A stretch of DNA of 64,000 bases from Pseudomaricurvus hydrocarbonicus (GCF_011602365.1 NZ_JAAONZ010000002.1:186001-250000), one strand, 5' to 3'. Positions 36,019 through 45,518 are shown, counted from the first letter of the stretch. The notes: generated by a model not told the origin, from the letters alone. Numbers and translations: made by a program.

Positions 36019-39000
36019 TCACACATCCTGAGCCACGGGCTCCGCTGCTACAGTCTCCTCACCGCCATCCGACTTAACAGAACCTTCGGCAGCGTCTGCT
36101 TCCAAGCTTTCATTACCATCAGTGACCCCTACCTCAGCATCCTCTTGCGCACTGCGGCTTAAACCATCATCCATCAAATTGTCTTGCACCGAATCGGTTT
36201 GCACCTGATCAGCGGACTTAACCTCCGCCACAACCGGCTTTTCAATGATGTAACGGAACGAATCGATGGACTCGACGAAGCCAACATGCTCCTCATCCCT
36301 CGCATACAGCGCCGGAAACAATACCGCCAGCTTTGCAATGCTCTTGTCTATCCAGGTACTGTAAACACCGATATAGAGCAACTCGATATTTTTTCGATGC
36401 ACCGCAATGGCTTTTTCTTCAAAGGGGAAAATCTGATCTTCCAGTGCCAGCTCATACTCTTCCAGCTCCAGGTCACTGAGATTTTTGGGGCGCTCAGAGT
36501 CCTTCAGGCTGCGACTGAAATTCAGATAAATCTCGGCCATGTAATAGGTGGAGGCCGCCGTGATATCAGCCACCTCATAATCCAGCAGCGTGGTGTAGGC
36601 CTTAACCGCTTTTTTCATCAACGCTTTTTTCCGATCCAGGTTCTTTTTGATCGGCAGAACAATTTTCGCCTCAGCAAACTGGTCAAACAGCGGCTGGGTC
36701 AGGGTCAGCGAGGCCTCTGCGGCCAGATATTTGGTGCGGTCTGTTCGCTCTTTACCGGCAGAGCGGTCTATGGATACGATCGCCCTGAGTGTGGCCATGT
36801 GATTTTTACCATCACCGCTCGACAGATAAACTGCGGCCATCTTGCTGTAAATTTCCAGAGCGCTTTCGATGGGCGAGGGAAACGCCGTGACGAATCGCTT
36901 ATACACCGCCAACTGCTTATCCGGCACCCCAGCCTCTTCATACAGCTCTGCAGCCAACAGCATCGCGCCACGACGCACTTCATTATCTTGAGATTCGGAA
37001 GCAATCCGCTCGTATTCCGCCCCCGCCAGCTCAGCCTTACCATCTGACTTATAGACGAAAGCCATTTTTTTGGTGATTTCAGGCTGGAACTCATGCTCCG
37101 GGAAATTCTGCCGGAAATTCAGCAACACCGCTGTCGCCCTTCCCCAGTCCTGCAACTCAATCAGTGCTGAAGCCGCGTCAAATTCGGCATTGGGCCGGAT
37201 TTTAGATGCTGGCGCCAGGACGGCAATGCGCAGAAAGTGATCCGCCGCGGCTTGATATTCACCCGCCAGATTTGCCTGCTCCCCCTGCTTGTAAATAGAA
37301 CCGGCCAGGTTATCGAATAGATCCTTACGCGATTTATCCTCAACCGGCGTAAGCTCAAGCACCTGTGAATAGCCATGCTCCGCCTGAGCATACTCTTGCA
37401 AGTCAAAGGAGCCGTGCCCCACCACCAACCAGGCAGAACGGGTAATTTGCACATCGGAGGCCGGATAGCGTTCGAGCAGTTTTTGAGCGGTCGACACGGC
37501 CAGTGAATAATTTTTCATCTCGTACAAATCATCAGCCGCCGCCCCCAGTACCAGCGCCACCTTTTCGTGATCGGGATAGGTATCGGCAAAACGTAAAGAC
37601 GTCTCGACAATTTTTTGTTTCAACGCCTCTGGCGAAACCGCTTTCAACGCCTTCAAGTGTTCACGGTAGGCGTACACTGCGGCATAGCCCGCCTCCGCAG
37701 ACTGTTCATGCAGAGGATAGTTGTAGGAGGTAATCTCATAGGCCTTGGCCGCATCGCCAAAGTCCTTGTTCTCCATCATCAAATCAGCCATCTGATAATT
37801 GATGCCGGGGGTTTCATCACCCTGCGGGAAAGACGCCAGGTACTTGCGATACCAAATCAACGCTTCGGTGTAGCTCACCGGCTTTTCTTTGACGAAGCGC
37901 TTGTCTTGATAGAGTGCGTGATAATGATTTGCCAGGTCTTTCAGGTTGGACTTCAGGAACCCCACCACTTCCGGTCGACTGTCCAACTCAAAGTGCTGCC
38001 AGTACTCCGCCTCCAGAGCATAGGTATGGGCAAATTCTTTTTTGCTCTCAATCACCAATTGTGCAAACCGCCCCTGGTGATAAATCTCAATCACGCGCAT
38101 GGCAAAATGCGGGGAGATTTCATCAAACGGGTGACCGGCAATAAAGGTTTTATAAGAACCCGCCGCATCGGCATAGCGACGCTTGTCCAGATAAAATTCA
38201 CCCAGATTGCTGTAAACCTTGTCTTCATAGCTGCGCGGCCCGTTGCGGGTAAAGAAGTCTGCCACTTCCTCTGGACCACCCAGATTTGAGAAACTGAGGC
38301 TGATCACCCGGTAGGTGTCATCCACCAGCTTACTGTCGATAGGGTCATGCTCCTGGTCGAAGTCATAACCAATAGACACCTTGTAATCCAGCAGGGCAAT
38401 GTAACGCGATATGGCTTCCCCGTAGAGGTGCTGCTTATAGAAGCTCCACCCCAGTTTATACAGTGCCAATTCGTAATAATGGGAATTCGGCCCCATATCC
38501 ACGATGGTTTGATAGGCCTGCTCTGCGTTCAGATATTGCTTGCGGGTAAAATAGAACTCGGCACGGCGAAACTGAATCTCGTCCATGTAACGTGAAACCG
38601 GATAGGTCTGGATGAACTGGTTCATCACCGTCATGGCCTCTTCGACCTGCCCCAGCTCCTCGTAGGCTCTGGACATCTGGTACAACACCTGATCGTTACG
38701 ATCGTACAGCGGGTATTCTTTCAGCAGTTTTTTATACAGGGCAATGGCCTGTCGGGCATTGGCGTTTTCAAGATCACTGGCCGCGCCGGGATGATCCTGC
38801 AGCGAGGGGCTCTCACTGTCAGCCAGGCCTTTCAGCCCACTGACCCGCGCCTCAAATTCTTGTTCAGATTCTTCAAATTGACTGGCATCTGCCAATTGAC
38901 GGCCTGACGCCGGCTCCATTACGCCAGAAGCGTTTGCAGCATCCAGCTTGGCCACTTGCTGCTTACTCTGTTCTGACATGCCCTGTTGTGACATGCCCTG

Positions 39001-39354
39001 TAGCGGCTTGCTCTGATGTGGCTTGCTCAACTGCGCCTTACTCAGTTGAGCTTTTGAGGCCGCATCCGCTGCATCCACGCCTGTGTTGTCAGCCCCCACG
39101 TAACCGTATTCTTTTTCGATCGACAGGTCGGCAATTCGACGAATGGCGTCCGGTGTCATAGCGGATTCCGGCGTCTCCTCCAGAAACACCCGATAACTGT
39201 TCATCGCCTTGTCGAGCCCATCCTCTACCGTTGCGTCTTCAATCACCATGTCGACATTGCGCAGCTCGGCGAGGGTACCGCGTTCCTGCACCACACTACA
39301 GGAGGCTGTCATCAGCGAGGCGCCTAACAGCAGCGAAATACGATAGCGACTCAC
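36019..39354 (-). CDS. Large TPR outer-envelope lipoprotein
   Basis: 1111 residues. The N-terminus MSRYRISLLLGASLMTASC is a lipoprotein signal with lipobox TASC. A low-complexity stretch with short AQLSK and (Q)GMSQ-like repeats lies near residues 95-130. From about 195 to 1000 the protein is an array of TPR or Sel1-like helical hairpins (YQMSRAYEELGQVEEAMTVM, FYFTRKQYLNAEQAYQTIV), and the C-terminal 100 residues are acidic and disordered. Such solenoids scaffold periplasmic complexes. Its start overlaps the stop of the preceding gene as ATGA. It could be the counterpart of one of the long TPR Glt proteins of Myxococcus, but I cannot say which. Confidence 0.87.
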   Translation of the reverse strand: MSRYRISLLLGASLMTASCSVVQERGTLAELRNVDMVIEDATVEDGLDKAMNSYRVFLEETPESAMTPDAIRRIADLSIEKEYGYVGADNTGVDAADAASKAQLSKAQLSKPHQSKPLQGMSQQGMSEQSKQQVAKLDAANASGVMEPASGRQLADASQFEESEQEFEARVSGLKGLADSESPSLQDHPGAASDLENANARQAIALYKKLLKEYPLYDRNDQVLYQMSRAYEELGQVEEAMTVMNQFIQTYPVSRYMDEIQFRRAEFYFTRKQYLNAEQAYQTIVDMGPNSHYYELALYKLGWSFYKQHLYGEAISRYIALLDYKVSIGYDFDQEHDPIDSKLVDDTYRVISLSFSNLGGPEEVADFFTRNGPRSYEDKVYSNLGEFYLDKRRYADAAGSYKTFIAGHPFDEISPHFAMRVIEIYHQGRFAQLVIESKKEFAHTYALEAEYWQHFELDSRPEVVGFLKSNLKDLANHYHALYQDKRFVKEKPVSYTEALIWYRKYLASFPQGDETPGINYQMADLMMENKDFGDAAKAYEITSYNYPLHEQSAEAGYAAVYAYREHLKALKAVSPEALKQKIVETSLRFADTYPDHEKVALVLGAAADDLYEMKNYSLAVSTAQKLLERYPASDVQITRSAWLVVGHGSFDLQEYAQAEHGYSQVLELTPVEDKSRKDLFDNLAGSIYKQGEQANLAGEYQAAADHFLRIAVLAPASKIRPNAEFDAASALIELQDWGRATAVLLNFRQNFPEHEFQPEITKKMAFVYKSDGKAELAGAEYERIASESQDNEVRRGAMLLAAELYEEAGVPDKQLAVYKRFVTAFPSPIESALEIYSKMAAVYLSSGDGKNHMATLRAIVSIDRSAGKERTDRTKYLAAEASLTLTQPLFDQFAEAKIVLPIKKNLDRKKALMKKAVKAYTTLLDYEVADITAASTYYMAEIYLNFSRSLKDSERPKNLSDLELEEYELALEDQIFPFEEKAIAVHRKNIELLYIGVYSTWIDKSIAKLAVLFPALYARDEEHVGFVESIDSFRYIIEKPVVAEVKSADQVQTDSVQDNLMDDGLSRSAQEDAEVGVTDGNESLEADAAEGSVKSDGGEETVAAEPVAQDV

Positions 39355-41474
39355 AACACACCTCGCTCAGCAGCAGCAGCTTGAGTTGGCTCGACCAATG
39401 GGGGCTCTGTGATTGGCGACTCAACCTCGGCGGCAGCCGGCTTGGCACTGTCAGGCTGCGGCTTGTTCAACTTATCGGCATCTGATTGAGCCGCATCCGG
39501 CTGCACGGCATCTTCCTGTTGTAAACCCGGTGATCGTTGATCCGGTGTTCGCTGATCCGGGGTTGGCGGTTCTGACGACGGCTTATCTTGCTGCGCCATG
39601 CCCTCGCTGGAGATGCCCGACTTTTTCATCGTCGCGCGATCATAGCTTTCCGCCAGGGCAAAGCGGGCTTTCACCTGTGCCACTTCCAGCTGTTGACTGC
39701 GCTTTTGTAATTCATCAATCGCCATCATTTCCAGCATCCGTCCCTGACGCAACATCAACGTCTTCACCGTTGCCTGAGCTCGCTCTGTTTTCTGGCGCAT
39801 ATGAGTGATTTGCTGGTCATAGCCCTGATAACTTTGCGTCGCGGCCTGGCGAGTACGGACAAACGAATTGTAGATTTCGTTGAGACGAGCAATGTCCTTA
39901 TCCAGTTCAATCAGGTGCTCAAAGGTCGTGGTCAGGCGCTCATGATATTCGGTTTCCCACTGCCAGGTGAGAACCCCTTTCAATCGATTTATTCGCCTCT
40001 GCCCATCTTCACTGCGAGCTACATCGGTACTTTCAGCGGCTTCGATCGCGCGCATCATCAGGCGTTCTTGGGAGGTAGCGAGAAAATCCGGGCGCGGGGC
40101 CACCAGCATGGCCTGCAACCGACGGTCGATGCGGTCACGCTGTTCGAGACGCAGATTAATCAGGGAGTCGAGCTTGCGGAACTGCTCATCAATCGCCGGC
40201 AGCAAGGGCTCATAATAACGCCGGCGCAGGTCAATCACGTCTTCGAACGCTGCATAATCATCCACCCAGCGTTCCAGCTTCTTGCGCAGCTGCTCAAGGT
40301 CAAAATAGTTCTGCAACGACGACTGAAAGTCGTGGGAGGCCATCAAATCCATTAAATAATAGGTTTCAGGGGTTTCTGGCAGCTCGCGCAGCTTGATCAC
40401 CCAGTTGCGGTCGAGCTTGATTTCTTCGCGAACCAGCGCCTCCAGAAAGTTCCCTTCACGAATGCTGGCAATAGACGCATCCAGACGGTCCAGCTCGGCA
40501 TTCATCATCGACAGCGCATGCCCATAGCCCAGAGCCGCCTTGCCAAATAAGCCCAACTTGCCATAGGCATAAGGCACACCCAGCAAGGCATTTTGCACCG
40601 CCGGATCGGTGACATGGCGCTGACTTAAAATCGTCCAGGGGACCAGGGCTTTTTCATAGTCGTCAAAGCTGGCACTCGCCCAACCCAAGCCCAACAAAGC
40701 CCTGTTCGAATAGGGTCCATCAAGACGAACCCGCTCCAGAAATTGAGTCGCCGCCTGGGGCTCACCCGCGTCCATCAAGCGACTGCCCAGAGTGAGGTTA
40801 GCCCTGTCCTTCATCGCCAAAACAGCGCGGTCATCCGAATTTAATCGACCCACACTGTCAAGCGTTAAGCCAGCCGCCTTAACACTGCCCTGCGCAATCT
40901 GTGACAAGCCCTGATTGAATCCGGCATAGCCTTCATACTCATCGGAACCAGACAGTGACTTAAAGATTTTTTCAGCCGCTTCAAAGCGGCCGTTAACCAT
41001 ATAGATCTGCCCCTTCAGGTAGTCCAGATCATCTTCCAAACCCTCGGGAAGATCACCCTCTACTCGCTCAATGGCATGGAAGGCGTTTAGGTTTTGCTCT
41101 TTTTGGAAATAGATTTTTGCCAGGCGATAGATCGCCTCATTGCGCACTTCGGGCTCAACGTTGCCCTCAATCACGGCCTTGATAGCCCGCCCGGCCTGAC
41201 GGTGCACACGATAGGACAACTCAAAATCGCCCACCGAGAACTCGGCATCATTGACATAGTAATGCAGCTGGTCGAGCTGTGGCTCATCGACGCCATGGTG
41301 CAGCTTTAATTCGGTGTCCAGACGGGAGATCGCGTCAAACCACTCATCCTGAGACGCGTAGAACAGCGCCTCGCCAAAGAAGGCGTCGCGAGGAGAATCA
41401 ATTTTTTCAGACCCAGCCTGAACCAACAGACTGAATGGCAGAAACAGCAGGCTGAGAGCACGTGTGCGCATCAT
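39351..41474 (-). CDS. Periplasmic TPR/coiled-coil protein
   Basis: 707 residues with a Sec signal peptide (MMRTRALSLLFLPFSLLVQA). Residues 30-330 contain TPR-like hairpins (RLAKIYFQKEQNLNAFHAIE, and others); about 350-610 is long helical coiled coil with many charged residues; and the last 80 residues are a Pro/Gln/Ser-rich disordered tail with repeats of PDQRTPDQRSP type. Its ATG follows the preceding stop TAA with no gap, and its own stop overlaps the next start, so the three genes 42002-36019 are tightly coupled. It is likely a periplasmic scaffold of the machine. Confidence 0.85.
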   Translation of the reverse strand: MMRTRALSLLFLPFSLLVQAGSEKIDSPRDAFFGEALFYASQDEWFDAISRLDTELKLHHGVDEPQLDQLHYYVNDAEFSVGDFELSYRVHRQAGRAIKAVIEGNVEPEVRNEAIYRLAKIYFQKEQNLNAFHAIERVEGDLPEGLEDDLDYLKGQIYMVNGRFEAAEKIFKSLSGSDEYEGYAGFNQGLSQIAQGSVKAAGLTLDSVGRLNSDDRAVLAMKDRANLTLGSRLMDAGEPQAATQFLERVRLDGPYSNRALLGLGWASASFDDYEKALVPWTILSQRHVTDPAVQNALLGVPYAYGKLGLFGKAALGYGHALSMMNAELDRLDASIASIREGNFLEALVREEIKLDRNWVIKLRELPETPETYYLMDLMASHDFQSSLQNYFDLEQLRKKLERWVDDYAAFEDVIDLRRRYYEPLLPAIDEQFRKLDSLINLRLEQRDRIDRRLQAMLVAPRPDFLATSQERLMMRAIEAAESTDVARSEDGQRRINRLKGVLTWQWETEYHERLTTTFEHLIELDKDIARLNEIYNSFVRTRQAATQSYQGYDQQITHMRQKTERAQATVKTLMLRQGRMLEMMAIDELQKRSQQLEVAQVKARFALAESYDRATMKKSGISSEGMAQQDKPSSEPPTPDQRTPDQRSPGLQQEDAVQPDAAQSDADKLNKPQPDSAKPAAAEVESPITEPPLVEPTQAAAAERGVL

Positions 41475-42002
41475 TTATCGATCGGAGAATTCGATGCCGT
41501 TGGAACCGATCGCAGATTCGATCAACTTGATCTCCACAAAACCGGGCCCGACACCTTTGCTGAACGTATAATCAGCGACTTCGGTAAACTTGTTACCCAG
41601 CGCCGACTTACCCTTGAATCCTACTTTGATGAGATGTTCGCCGTTGCGGACATTGCCCGTATAGATCCGCTGCAAGCCCCCATCGCGCAGGGCTTCCTGC
41701 TCTTTAAAAGAATAGATGTGGTGAGCAACCAACTTGCCATCCACTTCAATTTCAGCCGCATCAAGCTGAAAATCATCGTCGGCGGCCAAAGAAATGAACA
41801 GGGAAACCTGGGTATTGGAAGGAAACAGCAACTTCTCTTCGAGCAGATTTAACTCGGTAGAAATTGCCAAAACGTCGGATTTGATGTCCTGAACCTGTTC
41901 ATCCAGGCCCTTGATCTGCTCTTTGGACACCTCTGCCGCCAGACCTGGCAAGGCCACGGAAGCCGCACACAGCAACAACAACACTTTCACAACATTCAAC
42001 AT
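41475..42002 (-). CDS. Exported protein with coiled coil and beta domain; first gene of the envelope-machine cluster
   Basis: 175 residues starting MLNVVKVLLLLCAASVALPGLAAEV, a signal peptide with cleavage after LAA. A short coiled coil (QIKGLDEQVQDIKSDVLAIS) is followed by a beta-rich domain (TQVSLFISLAADDDFQLDAA, GNVRNGEHLIKVGFKGKSAL). I do not recognise a named family; the arrangement suggests a periplasmic subunit binding the TPR proteins downstream. The TTG at 42023 that would extend it adds seven residues before the signal peptide and is less likely. Confidence 0.78.
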   Translation of the reverse strand: MLNVVKVLLLLCAASVALPGLAAEVSKEQIKGLDEQVQDIKSDVLAISTELNLLEEKLLFPSNTQVSLFISLAADDDFQLDAAEIEVDGKLVAHHIYSFKEQEALRDGGLQRIYTGNVRNGEHLIKVGFKGKSALGNKFTEVADYTFSKGVGPGFVEIKLIESAIGSNGIEFSDR

Positions 42003-42557
42003 AAGCTGACTTGGCGCCCCCAATAAACCCCAACGTTATAGCCTTTAAAATCGACAGCTTGACTGAATTTTTTCAGTGCCTGCCATCCAATAGCAGAGTC
42101 TTTTCCATCAATGAAAGAGTCTGATGTTTATGAAATTCTTTTTTTTCTTTCTAAACTGCAAAACCTGCACACGACAAAACAAGTGCAAAGAAAAAACAGT
42201 AACAAGCAGAGTGGCGCCGATTATAACAACGGTCCAAGCCGTTACCAGACGTTCACCAGGTGTTTTCAGGCTGCTGGCGAGGTCTTTTCTGTAAACACCA
42301 ACTCGATCACAACTCGCATAAAAACTACATCGCCTTATGCTCGGAACTTATACCGCAATGACAGGCACACTTTATAATTTATTGCGATGAAGACAGATAT
42401 TGGAACTGACGCAGAAGCAGAAACAACGGCCCACAACCAACCAACACCGGACTAAAATCCAGCCCAATGGATCAATTAACAGGCAAAGAAATCGCGAACG
42501 CTTTCAATAAAAACACAATCGGGTTGAATAAAAAACCTCAACCCCGACTGACTGTGA
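42003..42557. other. Promoter-side intergenic region of the envelope-machine cluster
   Basis: 555 bp, AT-rich, with no supported gene. It precedes the first gene of the nine-gene cluster on the minus strand and so should hold its main promoter; I could not assign one reliably. Confidence 0.45.
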
Positions 42558-43025
42558 TCAGGAACAAAACTCCCCTCGAGCCACTTTTAACTCGATAAAA
42601 GCGTGTCGCCCCTCTTCGTAGGATTTAATCAAAACCTTGAGATGTTGATTGCTGTGCAGTCGACTTTCACGGTCATTCAGATCAAAACTCTGACCTTCAC
42701 CAAACAAATCAACCGCGGTTTCCTTAATGCTTTTCCAATCTTTTTTGTGCTGGGAAAACCAACGCTTTTTCGGGTAGCGCAAATTTAAGACAACCTGCAC
42801 CACCTGGTCCTCGCTGCGTAAAATGTCCACCCAACTTTTGTACGAACCCTGCCAATTAAAAACATGGGATTCTTGTGAAGGCTGCCAAGGCAGCTGCGAG
42901 TAGGGCTGCATCGTTTTTTCAGACACATTGGCTTCGCAATGAGTCAGCCACTCCAGTATTTTGAAATACAGGTTATCCCGAACCGATTCGGTGGTGATGG
43001 AAAACAGTGAAATCGCGTCTGACAT
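42558..43025 (-). CDS. Hypothetical cytosolic protein
   Basis: 155 residues from the ATG at 43025, which has AAGGA four bases upstream. No signal peptide, membrane segment or known motif. The sequence is rich in Trp, Lys and aromatic residues (WQGSYKSWVDILRSEDQ, YPKKRWFSQHKKDWKSIKE). It is separated by 555 bp from the envelope-machine cluster and may or may not belong to it. Confidence 0.65.
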   Translation of the reverse strand: MSDAISLFSITTESVRDNLYFKILEWLTHCEANVSEKTMQPYSQLPWQPSQESHVFNWQGSYKSWVDILRSEDQVVQVVLNLRYPKKRWFSQHKKDWKSIKETAVDLFGEGQSFDLNDRESRLHSNQHLKVLIKSYEEGRHAFIELKVARGEFCS

Positions 43026-43346
43026 ACGTTCCTTGAAGTAGCGCACTAGGAGAGAACATCCTACAGCGACTCTCAACCAGAAAAGCACGAATCATCGAGC
43101 AACACGGTGTGACAGACCGCTCAAATGCGGCGTTGAATTCAACTACGCCAGCCAAGCCGATTAAATTACAACCAGCCTGGACAGCAAAACAACGGCCCCG
43201 GAAGCACCACCCGCTTCACCTTTCGCAGAGTCCTTTAGGGCACATCCCTTATGAACAATCCCTTATGAAGAACCCAGCGCAGGGTGGCTCATAAAGCGGC
43301 TTTATTGAAGCCTTTATGGTTAACCGAAGCTATGCCTTTACCCAGT
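43026..43346. other. Intergenic region
   Basis: 321 bp with no supported gene; both flanking genes are on the minus strand. Confidence 0.4.
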
Positions 43347-44213
43347 CTATGGCCTGCCGGTGCCCCGGAGATCGTCGAAGAAGGCCTGCATGTTTTCCGC
43401 CAATGCCTCACTCAATTCACGCCACTCCTGTAGATACTCACCCACGACCCGCTCATCCAGCAAGGCCAGTTGTGACTGCGCCATACCGGCGGCCATTCCG
43501 CCTTCGGCGATGGCATCCAGGCTGGGCTCATCCAGGCGCTCGCCGCTGTCTCTCAGGCCGGTCACCACCTGCTCCAGCTGCTGCTTTTCCCGGCGAGACA
43601 ACTGCGCCTCCTTATCGTCCAGCACCTGCTCCACCGAATCCGCAAACGCCTCCAAATACTCGCTGAGCTGCTCACTGTAATCCTCAATCGCCTCGGTCGC
43701 CTGCTGCTCGAACGATTCCGACATAACCTGTAACTGCTGGCTCAAACGCTCGACTTCCGGCTCGGCCTCTTGCCGCGAAGCTTCAAACCGCTCCGAAATG
43801 GCCTCGCCAATACGCCCGAACAGTGCGCCCAGCTCGCCACCGGTAAGCTGCCGACCAGTACGAACATAATCTACCCGCCAGGCATCCTCCCGACGCACCA
43901 GATAGGTCACCAGCTCACGCCGCTCTTCTCGCACCTGAGTCACGCGCGACAAGGTCGACACCACACTGGCCCGATCGTCCTCTATCACCACCCTGCCCCA
44001 ACTGGCTTCAAAACCCTGCCAATCCCGGCCAAAACCATCAAAGCCCTCCACATCCGTGAGCGTGGACAACGCCACCACGGTATCGGCATCGCTACTGACT
44101 ACCGCCTGCCAAAAAGCCTCCGTCACCGCTTGCGGCGTTTTGGGAGCCCCACAGGCCGACAGTAAAAGGATGGAAAGGATTAAACCCGGAATAGATAGCT
44201 GATTCGTTTTCAT
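43347..44213 (-). CDS. Lipoprotein with DUF4878/NTF2-like domain and coiled coil
   Basis: 288 residues. A signal peptide with lipobox LLSAC leads into a domain of about 100 residues resembling DUF4878 and other NTF2-like lipoproteins (TPQAVTEAFWQAVVSSDADT ... AWRVDYVRTGRQ). The remainder is a long acidic, helical, probably coiled-coil region (about 115-230). The ATG at 44213 is preferred to an upstream in-frame TTG because it directly precedes the basic n-region. Function unknown. Confidence 0.78.
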   Translation of the reverse strand: MKTNQLSIPGLILSILLLSACGAPKTPQAVTEAFWQAVVSSDADTVVALSTLTDVEGFDGFGRDWQGFEASWGRVVIEDDRASVVSTLSRVTQVREERRELVTYLVRREDAWRVDYVRTGRQLTGGELGALFGRIGEAISERFEASRQEAEPEVERLSQQLQVMSESFEQQATEAIEDYSEQLSEYLEAFADSVEQVLDDKEAQLSRREKQQLEQVVTGLRDSGERLDEPSLDAIAEGGMAAGMAQSQLALLDERVVGEYLQEWRELSEALAENMQAFFDDLRGTGRP

Positions 44214-44364
44214 TGGCTTTATGTCTTGCAAGAGAGTGTGTAAATGGGTGTGAACTGAAAATTTGAGGGAAAGAATTTAACCAGCTTTCGCATCACGAAG
44301 GGGGGTGAATTTTGTCTAGTGAGTCACAGAAGTTGAGTTAAATCGAGGTAGTGATGGCAGCGGG

Positions 44365-45380
44365 CCGAGGTTCTTGCTGACCCTTTTCGACAGAGTTACA
44401 CAAAAAAGTCCGGCACAGGGCCGTCATTTGCATATGGGATTCGTGTTAGCCACGCGAGAATGGACTGCTTTGCAATCAATCGACCAATTTGACGGGATCA
44501 AATTTGGACTTCGACGAAGCCCGAAGGGTGAGGTGCAGGACGCACCGAATCAACCTGGGGAGGTTCTTGCCGACCACATTCGACAGAGTTAAACAAAAAA
44601 GCCCGGCACAAGGCCGACTGGATGCGCTCGGATATAGATTCGGGGTAGTTAAGTAGCTGGATTGTGCCACCGATCCGGGAGGATGGACTGTTAAAAGCCT
44701 AGGGGCTTTTAACACCCTGCGGGCGCCCTTGGCGGTCTTGATTGCCTTGCAATCAATCGACCAATTTGACGGGATCAAATTTGGACTTCGACGAAGCCCG
44801 AAGGGTGAGGTGCAGGACGCACCGAATCAACCTGAGGAGGTTCTTGCCGACCAAATACGACAGAGTTAAACAAAAAAGCCCGGCACAGGGCCGACTGGAT
44901 GCGCTCGGATATAGATTCGGGGTAGTTCAGTAGCTGGATTGTGCCACCGATCCGGGAGGATGGACTGTTAAAAGCCTAGGGGCTTTTAACACCCTGCGGG
45001 CGCCCTTGGCGGTCTTGATTGCTTTGCAATCAATCGACCAATTTGACTGGATCAAATTTGGACTTCGAAGAAGCCCGAAGGGTGAGGTGCAGGACGCACC
45101 GAATCAACCTGGGGAGGTTCTTGCCGACCACATTCGACAGAGTTAAACAAAAAAGCCCGGCGCAAGGCCGACTGGATGCGCTCGGATATAGATTCGGGGT
45201 AGTTCAGTAACTGGATTGTGCCACCGAGCCGGGAGGATGGACTGTTAAAAGCCTAGGGGCTTTTAACACCCTGCGGGTTCGCTGCGCGAAGTCCCGATTG
45301 CTGTGCAATCGGTCGAACCTGGGGAGTTCCTCACCCGACCGGAGTGAACCGGTTAAACAAAAAAGCCCGGCGCAAGGCCG
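44365..45380 (-). repeat. Array A: ~277-bp hairpin-rich repeats downstream of tRNA-Arg
   Basis: Read from the tRNA on the minus strand: a short unit 45380-45171 (210 bp), two full units 45170-44894 and 44893-44617 (277 bp each), a deleted unit 44616-44424 and a fragment to about 44365. Every unit ends with the same weak terminator hairpin plus T-run (minus strand, near 45144, 44868, 44591). Full units contain the 10-bp hairpin GTTAAAAGCC/GGCTTTTAAC and the 12-mer ATCCGGGAGGAT, which equals part of the tRNA-Arg 3' end (45404-45415). The layout resembles the rtT repeats after E. coli tRNA-Tyr genes. Confidence 0.9.
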
Positions 45381-45393
45381 GGCTTTTTTGTTT
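45355..45393 (-). terminator. Intrinsic terminator of tRNA-Arg
   Basis: A 16-bp perfect inverted repeat, AAACAAAAAAGCCCGG (45355-45370) and its complement (45378-45393), with a 7-nt loop, begins 5 nt after the tRNA CCA. On the minus strand the GC stem is followed by TTTTTTGTTT. Confidence 0.95.
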
Positions 45394-45397
45394 AATA

Positions 45398-45474
45398 TGG
45401 CGCATCCGGGAGGATTCGAACCTCCGACCGCTCGGTTCGTAGCCGAGTACTCTATCCAGCTGAGCTACGGATGC
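45398..45474 (-). tRNA. tRNA-Arg (anticodon ACG), copy 1
   Basis: 77 nt including encoded CCA. Acceptor strands GCATCCG/CGGATGC pair perfectly, the D arm is GCTC...GAGT, the anticodon arm CTCGG-CTACGAA-CCGAG presents ACG, and the T arm is GGAGG-TTCGAAT-CCTCC. It is nearly identical to E. coli tRNA-Arg(ACG), whose A34 is edited to inosine to read CGU, CGC and CGA. Confidence 0.98.
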
Positions 45475-45489
45475 GTTGTCAGGGCGCGC

Positions 45490-45518
45490 ATATTAAGGAA
45501 GCCAGGCTCTGGAGTCAA
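45490..45518 (-). promoter_or_regulatory. Sigma-70 promoter of tRNA-Arg copy 1
   Basis: On the minus strand TTGACT (45518-45513), a 17-bp spacer and TAATAT (45495-45490) precede the tRNA by 15 nt. The DNA after the -10 is GC-rich (GCGCGCCC), as in stringently controlled stable-RNA promoters. Confidence 0.88.

Noticed and set aside
44742-45210. Two similar 63-codon ORFs (MPCNQSTNLTGSN / MLCNQSTNLTGSN)
   Set aside because: They are simply the same repeat unit read twice; no ribosome-binding site, and the reading frame breaks in other copies.
44365-45380. CRISPR array
   Set aside because: Repeat units are about 277 bp, contain no constant-length spacers, and no cas gene is near.
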